5,952 bases of DNA from Tateyamaria sp. (GCA_018668195.1 JABITU010000265.1:1-5952), one strand, 5' to 3'; shown: positions 1-5,952, counted from the stretch's first letter. Notes: generated by a model from the letters alone, not told the origin. A program made the numbers and translations.

Positions 1-141
1 AGAAAAGAAATCGCCCTCTACCTTAAAAGATCCCCAAAGCGTCCAGAGGAAAGGAAAGGCGGCAAGGATCATCCAGATTGCCAGTACGCCGATGACCAGA
101 AAAGTGATTGCGACGGGTTGGCGTTGTGCTTTGCTAGACAT
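1..141 (-). CDS. Carbohydrate ABC transporter permease, MalG type (partial, N-terminus only)
   Basis: This is the beginning of the second inner-membrane permease of the sugar importer, and it runs off the left edge of the window. The 47 visible residues start MSSKAQRQPVAITFLVIGVL and continue into one hydrophobic span (about residues 11-34). The segment after it, FPFLWTLWGSFK, is typical of the start of MalG-family CUT1 permeases just after the first membrane helix. The ATG at 141 follows a good ribosome binding site (AGGTGA, 3 bases before the start). It lies 7 bases after the stop of the upstream permease gene, so the two are surely cotranscribed. In the known family this subunit pairs with the MalF-type partner to form the translocation channel. 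The EAA loop that would contact the ATPase lies outside the window. I am confident of the family; the substrate is unknown. Confidence 0.88.
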   Translation of the reverse strand, partial: MSSKAQRQPVAITFLVIGVLAIWMILAAFPFLWTLWGSFKVEGDFFS

Positions 142-148
142 GTTTCAC

Positions 149-1171
149 CTATTTCCGATCGAATTCGCGCCAAGTGCGCACCAAAACCGGCGACAAAAGG
201 ATCGCGACACCAATAATTGTCAGAACAGAGGTCGCGGCCGCCGAAGACAGCTGGCGCGTCTCGCCACCAAGATCGTTGAAGATTGCCCAACTTAGCGATG
301 TTGCATGGGCTTCTGCGGAGAAACTGACGATGGGTTCAAAGACCCGGAAATTATCCATCAGCTGCATAAGGGCGATAAACGTGGTCAATGGCAGCAGGTG
401 CGGGATAATAACGTGGCGGATTTGCAGCCAGCGATTGGCGCCGTCCACGCGCGCAGCTTCCAATGTGTCCTGATTTACCGATTGAAGCCCGGCGTAGTAG
501 ACAATGAACGCAAAGGGCGCGGCATGCCATACGCCATAGACCATCAGCATGATCCAGGTCAGCGGCGTCGAGGCCTTGACCGAAAGGTCCGGATCACCGG
601 CCAAGTATTGCAAAGTCGCGCCGATAATTCCACGCGCATCCACCATCCAGAACAGGATCAGCGCGCCCACCAACGGGGTGATCATCATGGGCAGAAGCGA
701 AAAGAAAATCAGCGGTCCACGAATTTTCTGAACTGCGGCGTTGACTGCGACGGCAATGATAAATCCAAAAATGATTACCAGCGGCGTGACAATGAAGGTG
801 AATGTCAGAGTAAATCCTATGGCCTTATAAAACGGCAGGTTCAGCATCTGCGATCCGAATTCACGCCAACTGTTGGATTGCTGCCAATTCTCCCCGACTT
901 TGTTGATCGCAAGGTGATTTATGTCCGCATATGTCGTTAGACCGGCGAACTGCCCAAGCGGGCGTTCAGCGCGCAATGCAGCGGTCGCGCCCTGATCAAC
1001 GGTGGTGGATTCTTTGCAGCCGAACAGGTCACAAGTTTCAACGGTTTTGATCACCTGTTCGTGGTCGACGTGAACCGATTGCACGAGAACCGAAACAATC
1101 GGAAAAAAGATAAACAACAACATTGCCAAGGCCGACGGAAGAACAAACCAGAAAAAGGGTTTATGTTTCAT
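149..1171 (-). CDS. Carbohydrate ABC transporter permease, MalF type
   Basis: Inner-membrane channel subunit (340 aa) of a CUT1 sugar importer. Hydrophobic segments are visible near residues 7-31, 118-146, 153-177, 203-227, 262-282 and 311-331. The cytoplasmic EAA loop that docks the ATPase is at about 238-260 (EAARVDGANRW, then IIPHLLP). Between helices 1 and 2 is a long hydrophilic stretch of about 85 residues, like a reduced MalF P2 periplasmic loop, with cysteines at 47 and 52. I chose the ATG at 1171. The frame stays open to a TTG at 1195, but that has no ribosome binding site and would add eight hydrophilic residues before MKHKPFF. The chosen ATG has only a distant G-rich stretch (GGGGG, 10 bases upstream), so its initiation may be weak. 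It lies 79 bases after the binding-protein gene and 7 bases before the next permease. The transported sugar cannot be told. Confidence 0.93.
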   Translation of the reverse strand: MKHKPFFWFVLPSALAMLLFIFFPIVSVLVQSVHVDHEQVIKTVETCDLFGCKESTTVDQGATAALRAERPLGQFAGLTTYADINHLAINKVGENWQQSNSWREFGSQMLNLPFYKAIGFTLTFTFIVTPLVIIFGFIIAVAVNAAVQKIRGPLIFFSLLPMMITPLVGALILFWMVDARGIIGATLQYLAGDPDLSVKASTPLTWIMLMVYGVWHAAPFAFIVYYAGLQSVNQDTLEAARVDGANRWLQIRHVIIPHLLPLTTFIALMQLMDNFRVFEPIVSFSAEAHATSLSWAIFNDLGGETRQLSSAAATSVLTIIGVAILLSPVLVRTWREFDRK

Positions 1172-1212
1172 AATCTTGATGCCCCCGGGCGTCAATCAAG
1201 GTTGTGGGGAAA

Positions 1213-1238
1213 TCCGGGGCAGATAGCTCCGCCCCGGA
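1213..1238 (-). other. Intercistronic hairpin between binding-protein and permease genes
   Basis: A perfect 8-bp inverted repeat (TCCGGGGC and GCCCCGGA) encloses a 10-base loop in the short gap after the binding-protein stop codon. No run of T follows on the transcribed side, so it is not a classical terminator. In many sugar-import operons a stem-loop at this place protects the upstream binding-protein message, or partly attenuates transcription, so that the binding protein outnumbers the permeases. That role is inferred here from position and structure only. A smaller inverted repeat (GGAAC/GTTCC, 1236-1250) overlaps its edge and could compete with it. Confidence 0.6.
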
Positions 1239-1250
1239 ACAATGGGTTCC

Positions 1251-2477
1251 TTAGTTCAGGAAGCCTTTTTCTTTTGCAGCAGCGGTATAGGCTGCTTCAG
1301 CGTCTGCCAGCGCCTGTTCGGCGCTTTCCTTGCCAAGCAGGAAGTCTGCAAGGTTGTTGCCCAACGCGGTGTGGAGCAGGCCATGATATGGCAGCATTGG
1401 GTACGACGTTGTGCCTGCCGCGATTGCTGCAAATACGCCGTCATTGACCGGTGCAGGGGTGTAGCCTTCGATCATCCAGACGGCCTGCCCCATGGTTTCG
1501 TCATTCAGGATTGCGGGGCTGGTGCCGTGCTTCATAGCAAGGAACGTCGCAACCGCGTCTTCATCCGACACGTTCTTGGCAACGGTCCAGCCGTCCCACC
1601 ACAGGGTCGAGGCCGGCGTCGAACCGCCACCAACTGTCAGCGGTGCGCCAACAGTAATGTTGGAATAAACCTGCTCTTCCGCGCCTTCGGCATCCATCAG
1701 GTTGCCCATGCGGGATCCCCACATATTCATGAGGATGACGTTGCCGGCTTCCATTTCAGCGCCAGTTGCGTTGGAATCGTGCGTCAGGAAGTCAGGGTTC
1801 ATGTATTCGGTCAACGCCTTCATCATGTTCAGAGCTGCAACACCTTGAGCATTATTAATTGAGACTTCGGCTGTGCCGGGCTTATAGAATTCGCCGCTAT
1901 GACCGATGTACATGTTTGTGAATTCCTGGGCCAGGTTCCAACCCGCCGCATAGGCGCCGCCCACGGGGTATTTGCTGATGCCTGCTGCGCGGATTTTCTC
2001 GGCAGCTTCCAGAACTTCTTCGTAGGTGCTTGGTACATCAACGCCGATTTCAGCCAGAACGTCCTTGCGATAGGCCAGCGTCTGAGCGTTTGCCATAAAG
2101 GCCACAGCCATGATGTTGCCGTCGATGGTAATCAGCTGGTTCCTGGGGATGTCCTGACCATATTCTGCAACAAGATCATTCAACGGGCGAACGACGTCTT
2201 CGTTCATCAGCGCCACGAGTGACGAGTTCGCGATGATCGCCGAGGTATACTCGGCCGGGTTGCCGCTCATGCCGTCGACGTTGATCTTCTGGTGATCCGC
2301 GGTCAGGTTCGCTTTGACCTCACCGCCGTTACAGGTACCGGCACCATTGGCCACGGTGTGAATCGCCGGAAACTCGTTGCCAACAATGCTGACATTGCCG
2401 GAAATCTCGCAGCCCGCATACGCGGTGCCTGCGGTGATTGCTAATGCGCTCGCAAGCGCCACTCTTTTTAAAAACAT
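1251..2477 (-). CDS. Sugar ABC transporter periplasmic substrate-binding protein
   Basis: Periplasmic receptor (408 aa) that captures the sugar and delivers it to the permeases; it resembles the MalE/SBP_bac_1 type of CUT1 systems. A clear Sec signal peptide (MFLKRVALASALAITAGTAYA) ends in AYA, giving a mature protein from Gly22. The body has the features of the family: a region with RKDVLAEIGVDVPSTYEE (137-154), where the partner lobe begins, and aromatic-rich stretches MNMWGSRMG and LWWDGW (about 250-297) that often line the sugar site. Length fits the family. Cysteines 23 and 49 could form an N-terminal disulfide. The ATG at 2477 follows an AGGGAG ribosome binding site, and the signal peptide starts exactly there; the frame continues upstream to 2576 but that extension would bury the signal peptide. 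It is the second gene of the operon, 79 bases after the ATPase. The ligand is not predictable from this view. Confidence 0.94.
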   Translation of the reverse strand: MFLKRVALASALAITAGTAYAGCEISGNVSIVGNEFPAIHTVANGAGTCNGGEVKANLTADHQKINVDGMSGNPAEYTSAIIANSSLVALMNEDVVRPLNDLVAEYGQDIPRNQLITIDGNIMAVAFMANAQTLAYRKDVLAEIGVDVPSTYEEVLEAAEKIRAAGISKYPVGGAYAAGWNLAQEFTNMYIGHSGEFYKPGTAEVSINNAQGVAALNMMKALTEYMNPDFLTHDSNATGAEMEAGNVILMNMWGSRMGNLMDAEGAEEQVYSNITVGAPLTVGGGSTPASTLWWDGWTVAKNVSDEDAVATFLAMKHGTSPAILNDETMGQAVWMIEGYTPAPVNDGVFAAIAAGTTSYPMLPYHGLLHTALGNNLADFLLGKESAEQALADAEAAYTAAAKEKGFLN

Positions 2478-2529
2478 CTCGTCTCTCTCCCTGTTATTTG
2501 GATGCATCTTGCAAGTCTGCACCCGATGA

Positions 2530-2555
2530 CCCCGCCGAGGCGGGAAATTGCGGGG
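2530..2555 (-). other. G+C-rich stem-loop between ATPase and binding-protein genes
   Basis: Just after the ATPase stop codon are two mutually exclusive inverted repeats. CCCCGC/GCGGGG (2530-2535 with 2550-2555) gives a 6-bp stem with a 14-base loop. CCCGC/GCGGG (2531-2535 with 2540-2544) gives a 5-bp stem with a 4-base loop. No T-run follows in the transcribed direction, so termination is unlikely. It may be an RNA processing or stability element that separates expression of ATPase and binding protein, but this is weakly supported. Confidence 0.35.
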
Positions 2556-2556
2556 A

Positions 2557-3606
2557 TTACCCCACGATACGCGCACCCGTTTCAGCTTCGAAAAGGTTAC
2601 AATGTTCCCTGGACACCTCTATCGACACGATATCGTCGATTTCCGCCCTGTAATTCTTGTCCGCTTTCACAGAGACCAACGCGCCGCCAATGCGCACGCT
2701 TACCATTGTGGCGTCGCCCAACAGCTCCATGGTGTAGATCGGAGCATTGATCTGCCCGCCGCTTTCGACAACTCTGGCATCTTCAGCGCGGAAGCCGAGC
2801 GTTACAGGGCCATCTGCTGCGCTGAGTCCACTGACTTCAACGTTTTGGGCTGAGAATGTACCGCCTTTGATTGCCCCATCCATGAGGTTCATCGCCGTAT
2901 TGCCGATGAAGCTGGCAACAAATGCATTCGCGGGATGGTCGTAAATCTCAACGGGGGTTCCCACTTGCTGCACCACACCCGCCTTCATGATCACGACCCT
3001 ATCCGCCAGCGTCATGGCTTCAATCTGGTCATGGGTCACGTAGATCGTCGTTACGGCCAACTCGTGTGACAGGTTCTTGATTTGCGCGCGGGTCGAAACC
3101 CGCAGTTTGGCATCGAGATTGGATAGCGGTTCGTCCATCAAAAACACGTTCGGTTCCCGAACAACCGCGCGGGCGAGTGCGACGCGCTGGCGTTGACCGC
3201 CCGATAGTTCGGCCGGTTTGCGATGCAGGAAATCATCAAGTTCAACCATAGCACTGGCCCGACGCACTTTTTCATCGTGGGTCTTCGGGTCAACGCCACG
3301 CACACGCAAAGGAAAGCGGATGTTTTCGTAGACATTCATATTCGGGTAGAGCGCGTAGCTTTGAAAAACCATCGCGACGTCGCGATCTTTGGGTTCCAAA
3401 TCGTTCACCCGCACCCCGTCGACCAGAATGTCGCCTGCGGTCGCGTCTTCAAGCCCTGCAATCATCCGCATCGTTGTGGTTTTGCCGCAACCGGACGGTC
3501 CCAGCAGAACCAAGAACTCCTTGTCTGCAATGGTGAGGTCAAATTCGTGAACACCCACGAACGACCCCCAACGTTTGGATAAATTGCGGAGCTGGATTTC
3601 GGCCAC
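2557..3606 (-). CDS. Sugar ABC transporter ATP-binding protein, UgpC/MalK type
   Basis: Cytoplasmic ATPase (349 aa) that would homodimerise and power the importer. All nucleotide-binding motifs are present and intact: Walker A GPSGCGKT (36-43), Q-loop Gln82 in FQSYALYP, signature LSGGQ (134-138), Walker B VFLMDEP (154-160) with catalytic Glu159, D-loop SNLD, and switch His192 in YVTHDQ. After about residue 235 comes the MalK-type regulatory/TOBE region, including GFRAEDARVV (271-280). Length is normal for the family. I chose a GTG start at 3606 because AGGGGGA lies 4 bases upstream and the protein then begins (M)AEIQLRNLSKRWG, the usual N-terminus of this family. The open frame extends to 3687, but that would run through the promoter and an operator. 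An ATG two bases upstream (3608) is in another frame. It is the first gene of the importer operon, an order less common than binding protein first. Confidence 0.95.
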   Translation of the reverse strand: MAEIQLRNLSKRWGSFVGVHEFDLTIADKEFLVLLGPSGCGKTTTMRMIAGLEDATAGDILVDGVRVNDLEPKDRDVAMVFQSYALYPNMNVYENIRFPLRVRGVDPKTHDEKVRRASAMVELDDFLHRKPAELSGGQRQRVALARAVVREPNVFLMDEPLSNLDAKLRVSTRAQIKNLSHELAVTTIYVTHDQIEAMTLADRVVIMKAGVVQQVGTPVEIYDHPANAFVASFIGNTAMNLMDGAIKGGTFSAQNVEVSGLSAADGPVTLGFRAEDARVVESGGQINAPIYTMELLGDATMVSVRIGGALVSVKADKNYRAEIDDIVSIEVSREHCNLFEAETGARIVG

Positions 3607-3639
3607 ATCTTCCCCCTGACAGAATGCGCACACCATTTT

Positions 3640-3655
3640 TTGCGTTCGCTTCCAA
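3640..3655. promoter_or_regulatory. Putative LacI-family-like operator O2 (degenerate)
   Basis: The 16 bases TTGCGTTCGCTTCCAA keep the central CG and the TTG...CAA ends of a LacI-type palindrome, with imperfect half sites. Read on the opposite strand, it closely matches the better operator at 3695-3710: AAGCGAACGCAAAAA against AAGCGAATGCAAAAA differ in one base of 15. It covers the predicted start point of the minus-strand transporter promoter, where a bound regulator would block initiation. The function is inferred from sequence and position. Confidence 0.55.
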
Positions 3656-3657
3656 AG

Positions 3658-3687
3658 ACTATAGACAGCGGGCGATTTGTTTGGCAA
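3658..3687 (-). promoter_or_regulatory. Predicted sigma-70-type promoter of the transporter operon
   Basis: On the minus strand the -35 box TTGCCA (3687-3682) is followed after 18 bases by the -10 box TATAGT (3663-3658), each one mismatch from consensus. Transcription would start near 3651, giving a leader of roughly 45 bases before the GTG at 3606. The start point falls inside the degenerate operator at 3640-3655, and the strong operator at 3692-3713 lies just upstream of the -35 box. A plus-strand -35-like TTGGCA (3681-3686) overlaps the same bases and could serve the divergent genes. However, I find no convincing plus-strand -10 box. Confidence 0.6.
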
Positions 3688-3691
3688 GTTG

Positions 3692-3713
3692 TTTTTGCAA
3701 GCGAATGCAAAAA
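3692..3713. promoter_or_regulatory. Putative LacI-family-like operator O1 (strong palindrome)
   Basis: Perfect 8-bp arms TTTTTGCA and TGCAAAAA flank six bases (AGCGAA). The core, TTGCAAGCGAATGCAA (3695-3710), has the TTGCA-nn-CG-nn-TGCAA plan with a central CG expected of LacI-family repressor sites, which often control sugar ABC operons in alphaproteobacteria. It lies 25 bases before the ATG at 3738, where it could cover the plus-strand promoter or start. It is also immediately upstream of the minus-strand -35 box. Its centre is 55 bp from that of the second site. No regulator gene is in the window. Confidence 0.65.
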
Positions 3714-3737
3714 TTGAGAAAACTGGAAAACGCGACG

Positions 3738-4775
3738 ATGAAAGCCGACTTTAGTGCAGAAAAACAACTTGTTAGAGATTTCTATGCGCGCCTCGACAAG
3801 GCATGCGAGACGGATATTCCAGAGCTTTTGGAAGCATTCACATCGCCTGAATATCTGTGGCGAGGATTTCATCCCTTCAACGAAATCACCTCGGCGCAAG
3901 AAGTCGGCGAATCGTTTTGGCAGCCCCTGCGAGGTGCGCTGACCTCACTTCAGAGACGTCTTGACGTCTTTATGGCCGGGCAGAATTCGATTGCCGAGCA
4001 GGGTGGTGTATGGGTTGTTTCCATGGGCCATCTGATGGGGCTGTTCGACCAACCTTGGCTGGGCATCCCCCCGACCGGCAAAACCGCCATGCTGCGCTAT
4101 TGCGAATTTAATCGGGTGGACAATGGCAAAATCACCGAAACCGCGATGTTTTTCGACATCCCTCACCTGATGATGCAGGCAGGACTGCAACCGTTTCCGC
4201 CGCAAACAGCGGCGCATTTAGTGCAACCCGGTCCAATGACTCACGATGGGCTGATGTTTGACCCCCAAAACCCCGAAGAAGGGCGTAAAACGATGGACGC
4301 GATCAATGCAATGATCAGCGACCTGGGAACCTGGGCTTTGGGGTTGCCGCTGGAAGAAGAACTGGCGCGAACCTGGAATGACGACATGATTTGGTGGGGA
4401 CCCGCAGGCATCGGTGCGACCTACACAATCGAACGCTATGCCAAACAGCATTCCGGTCCATTTCGGGCTTCATTCTCGGACAGGTCTTCGACCGGACACA
4501 TTTGTAGACTGGCTGAGGGACACTTTGGTGGATTTTTTGGCTGGCCGAACTTCACGGCTGTTCATACCGGTGGCTTCATGGGAATGCCTGCCAGTGAAGA
4601 ACGCGGTGAAATGCGGGTGATCGACATTTACCGGCGGGACGGAGCCAAGCTAACTGAAAATTGGGTTTTCATTGACTTGCTGCATTTTTGGAACACGCAG
4701 GGCGTTGATATTCTGGCACGCACCACAGGGATATCCACCGGACAAGAAACCGGAGCTAGAGGCGCGCAAAAATGA
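3738..4775 (+). CDS. Tandem SnoaL-like/NTF2-like domain protein of unknown function
   Basis: A 345-aa, probably cytoplasmic protein with no signal peptide or membrane span. It appears to be two SnoaL-like (polyketide-cyclase/ester-cyclase, NTF2-fold) domains in a row, about residues 1-150 and 180-325. The halves align by eye: GIPPTGKTAMLRYCEFNRVD with GMPASEERGEMRVIDIYRRD, then KITETAMFFDIPHLMMQAG (131-149) with KLTENWVFIDLLHFWNTQG (304-322). Each half therefore keeps an Asp (140 and 313) at the position where SnoaL-type enzymes often carry their catalytic acid, followed by a His three residues on (143 and 316). Single-domain members are usually about 130-150 aa, so the doubling is notable. 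I chose ATG 3738; in-frame starts at 3624 and 3705 would put the operator inside the gene. Its ribosome binding site is weak (GGAA, 9 bases upstream). The stop overlaps the next start as ATGA. An isomerase, cyclase or hydratase role in sugar catabolism is possible but unproven. Confidence 0.85.
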   Translation: MKADFSAEKQLVRDFYARLDKACETDIPELLEAFTSPEYLWRGFHPFNEITSAQEVGESFWQPLRGALTSLQRRLDVFMAGQNSIAEQGGVWVVSMGHLMGLFDQPWLGIPPTGKTAMLRYCEFNRVDNGKITETAMFFDIPHLMMQAGLQPFPPQTAAHLVQPGPMTHDGLMFDPQNPEEGRKTMDAINAMISDLGTWALGLPLEEELARTWNDDMIWWGPAGIGATYTIERYAKQHSGPFRASFSDRSSTGHICRLAEGHFGGFFGWPNFTAVHTGGFMGMPASEERGEMRVIDIYRRDGAKLTENWVFIDLLHFWNTQGVDILARTTGISTGQETGARGAQK

Positions 4776-5671
4776 TTGATGCCCACCACCACCTTTGGGA
4801 TTTGAGCGCGGTTCACTATCCATGGCTTATGGCACGCGGTGTCGAACGGTTCTTTGGAGACCCAGCACCAATTCAACGCAATTATCTGATCGATGAATTC
4901 CGCTCAGAGGCTTCGGTCCAAGGAATTGCTGCTTCGGTCCATATTCAAGTTGGTGCCGAAGACGGAATGGCTGAGGCGCGGTGGGTTCAGGCCGTGGCTG
5001 ACGCCAATCCCGACTGGCCGTTGAAACAAGTGGTTTTTGTTGATCTCACCGCTGATGATCTGGATGCCCGGCTGGATGCATTTCAGGAACTGCCCAGCGT
5101 CGTCGGCGTGCGCCAGATTGTTGGTCGCGCGCTCGGCGAAGACGCTGAGACCGGAACAAACACGCTGCTAGACAACCCTGCTTTTGTGGCCGGCCTGCAA
5201 AACGCTGGAGAACGCGAGCTGAGCTTTGATCTTCAGTTGATACCGGAGTTGATGGGAAAAACCGCCGAGCTTCTGGCCCGGGCCCCTGACACCGCTGTCG
5301 CCCTTTGCCATGCGGGTTCTCCACATGATCGGTCAAGCGACGGGCTGGCGCGTTGGACAGGCGAACTGGCTGCACTGTCAGATCTGCCGCAGGTGCGATG
5401 CAAGCTGTCTGGCCTGGGCATGTTTGATCATGACTGGGTCTCGGAGAGCTTCCGCCCCATTGTCGAAACCTGCCTAGATCAATTCAGCCCCAATCGCGTG
5501 ATGTTTGGATCAAATTTTCCGGTGGATAAGTTGTATTCCGACTATGCCACACTGATTCAAGCCTTTCGCGACCTTGTTCCGCGCGAGATGCATCAAGCGG
5601 TTTTCAACAATACGGCTGCAGATTTCTACTCCATGTTTCAGGATAGTGCGACCGGTAGCCTAGAGGCTTAA
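4772..5671 (+). CDS. Amidohydrolase family 2 protein, probable sugar lactonase (COG3618 type)
   Basis: A cytoplasmic TIM-barrel hydrolase of 299 aa. It opens with the metal-binding strand-1 motif MIDAHHHLWD (His5 and His7). It also has HIQVG around His57, GVRQIVG around Arg114, CHAG with His180, KLSGL (211-215) and, near the end, FGSNFPVDKL with the conserved Asp252. This set and the length match the COG3618 group. Characterised relatives there include L-fuconolactonase, L-rhamnonolactonase, galactarolactone hydrolase and 2-pyrone-4,6-dicarboxylate lactonase, all of which open lactone rings. The start overlaps the stop of the previous gene by four bases, so translation is probably coupled; a weak AGAGG precedes it. 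Diverging from a sugar importer, it most plausibly hydrolyses a sugar-derived lactone, but the exact substrate cannot be assigned and a decarboxylase or other amidohydrolase activity is not excluded. Confidence 0.9.
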   Translation: MIDAHHHLWDLSAVHYPWLMARGVERFFGDPAPIQRNYLIDEFRSEASVQGIAASVHIQVGAEDGMAEARWVQAVADANPDWPLKQVVFVDLTADDLDARLDAFQELPSVVGVRQIVGRALGEDAETGTNTLLDNPAFVAGLQNAGERELSFDLQLIPELMGKTAELLARAPDTAVALCHAGSPHDRSSDGLARWTGELAALSDLPQVRCKLSGLGMFDHDWVSESFRPIVETCLDQFSPNRVMFGSNFPVDKLYSDYATLIQAFRDLVPREMHQAVFNNTAADFYSMFQDSATGSLEA

Positions 5672-5952
5672 ATGAACGGTTTGACCTCGCGTGAGATCAT
5701 ACCAGATGAGCAGCTGCCTTGGTGAGATTCGCTGCACAGCCGAAAATGCAAGACCGCGAATAAATGAGCTTTCTGCGTCAGCATAGCTGCGATTACACAA
5801 GGCGGTTTTTCTGCGTCTTGATGTTCTGACCAGGTTGCAGTGGAAGTTCGGTCTTGGTTCAGTCGAAATCGACAGCGTTGAGTGACCAGTCTCGTGACGT
5901 GGGCTGCGACGCAGCGAAAACCGCGCCGCAACTGCGAATGGATGCTGCGTCC
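5672..5952. other. Intergenic stretch with no supported gene
   Basis: These 281 bases to the right edge follow the amidohydrolase stop codon. An open frame on the minus strand (5931-5668) has unusual amino-acid content, no family likeness I recognise, and runs into the 3' end of the amidohydrolase gene, so I do not call it. There is a short perfect inverted repeat, GCTGC-GAC-GCAGC (5903-5915), and loose GCAGC/GCTGC pairs near 5710-5735, but no hairpin followed by a T-run. I see no tRNA, insertion-sequence end or clear promoter. The plus-strand operon must end or continue beyond the window without an obvious terminator here. Confidence 0.5.

Noticed and set aside
305..940. Long plus-strand open frame opposite the MalF-type permease
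   Set aside because: It is antisense to a gene with clear membrane helices and an EAA loop. Its product is rich in Arg, Gln, His and Asp with no recognisable domain, as expected of a shadow frame.
1242..1862. Plus-strand open frame of 206 codons opposite the binding-protein gene
   Set aside because: Shadow of a well-supported gene. The product is Cys- and His-rich without family likeness, and no ribosome binding site stands out.
2409..2415. Possible lipoprotein cleavage site in the binding protein (AYAGC)
   Set aside because: The residue three before Cys23 is Tyr rather than Leu, Val or Ile, and AYA gives a good ordinary signal-peptidase site. Cys23 more likely pairs with Cys49.
3624..3737. 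Possible N-terminal extension of the SnoaL-like protein (starts at 3624 or 3705)
   Set aside because: The extension would cover the divergent promoter and both operators. Its residues are unlike the rest of the protein, so the ATG at 3738 fits better despite a weak ribosome binding site.
3954..3971. Tandem GACGTCTT repeat with palindromic GACGTC cores inside the SnoaL-like gene
   Set aside because: It lies within coding sequence specifying RLDVF, has only two units, and shows no sign of extending. Coincidence is the likeliest explanation.
5903..5915. Inverted repeat GCTGC-GAC-GCAGC as a terminator
   Set aside because: The stem is only 5 bp and no T-run follows on either strand, so it does not meet the pattern of an intrinsic terminator.
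5668..5931. Minus-strand open frame of 87 codons near the right edge
   Set aside because: No recognisable domain, unusual Cys, His and Ser content, and its end overlaps the amidohydrolase coding region. Not enough to call a gene or a pseudogene.

Overview
This window looks like chromosomal DNA from an alphaproteobacterium, most likely the Rhodobacterales (Roseobacter/Rhodobacter group). That assignment rests on the style of the proteins, the moderately GC-rich codon use, and the sugar-transport operon with its LacI-type operators. It is an inference, because there is no rRNA or other marker gene here.

Two transcription units diverge from a 131-bp intergenic region (3607-3737). On the minus strand, reading leftwards, is a complete carbohydrate ABC importer of the CUT1 type, apart from its last gene. 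It comprises a UgpC/MalK-type ATPase (3606-2557), a periplasmic sugar-binding protein (2477-1251), a MalF-type permease (1171-149) and the first 47 codons of a MalG-type permease (141 to the left edge). On the plus strand are two enzyme-like genes whose stop and start overlap as ATGA. The first encodes a protein with two tandem SnoaL/NTF2-like domains (3738-4775). The second encodes a COG3618-type amidohydrolase/lactonase (4772-5671). The last 281 bases (5672-5952) hold no gene I can support.

The divergent region carries two copies, in opposite orientation, of a LacI-family-like operator with a central CG. One is an excellent inverted repeat at 3692-3713. The other is a degenerate copy at 3640-3655. 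A good minus-strand promoter (TTGCCA, 18-bp spacer, TATAGT) lies between them, and the degenerate operator sits at its predicted transcription start. The simplest reading is that one regulator, not encoded in this window, controls import and the two catabolic genes together.

The substrate cannot be named from sequence. A sugar importer paired with a COG3618 hydrolase suggests a sugar that is oxidised to a lactone and then hydrolysed. The duplicated SnoaL-like protein is the least understood member and the best candidate for new biochemistry. No mobile element, CRISPR array, tRNA or rRNA was seen.
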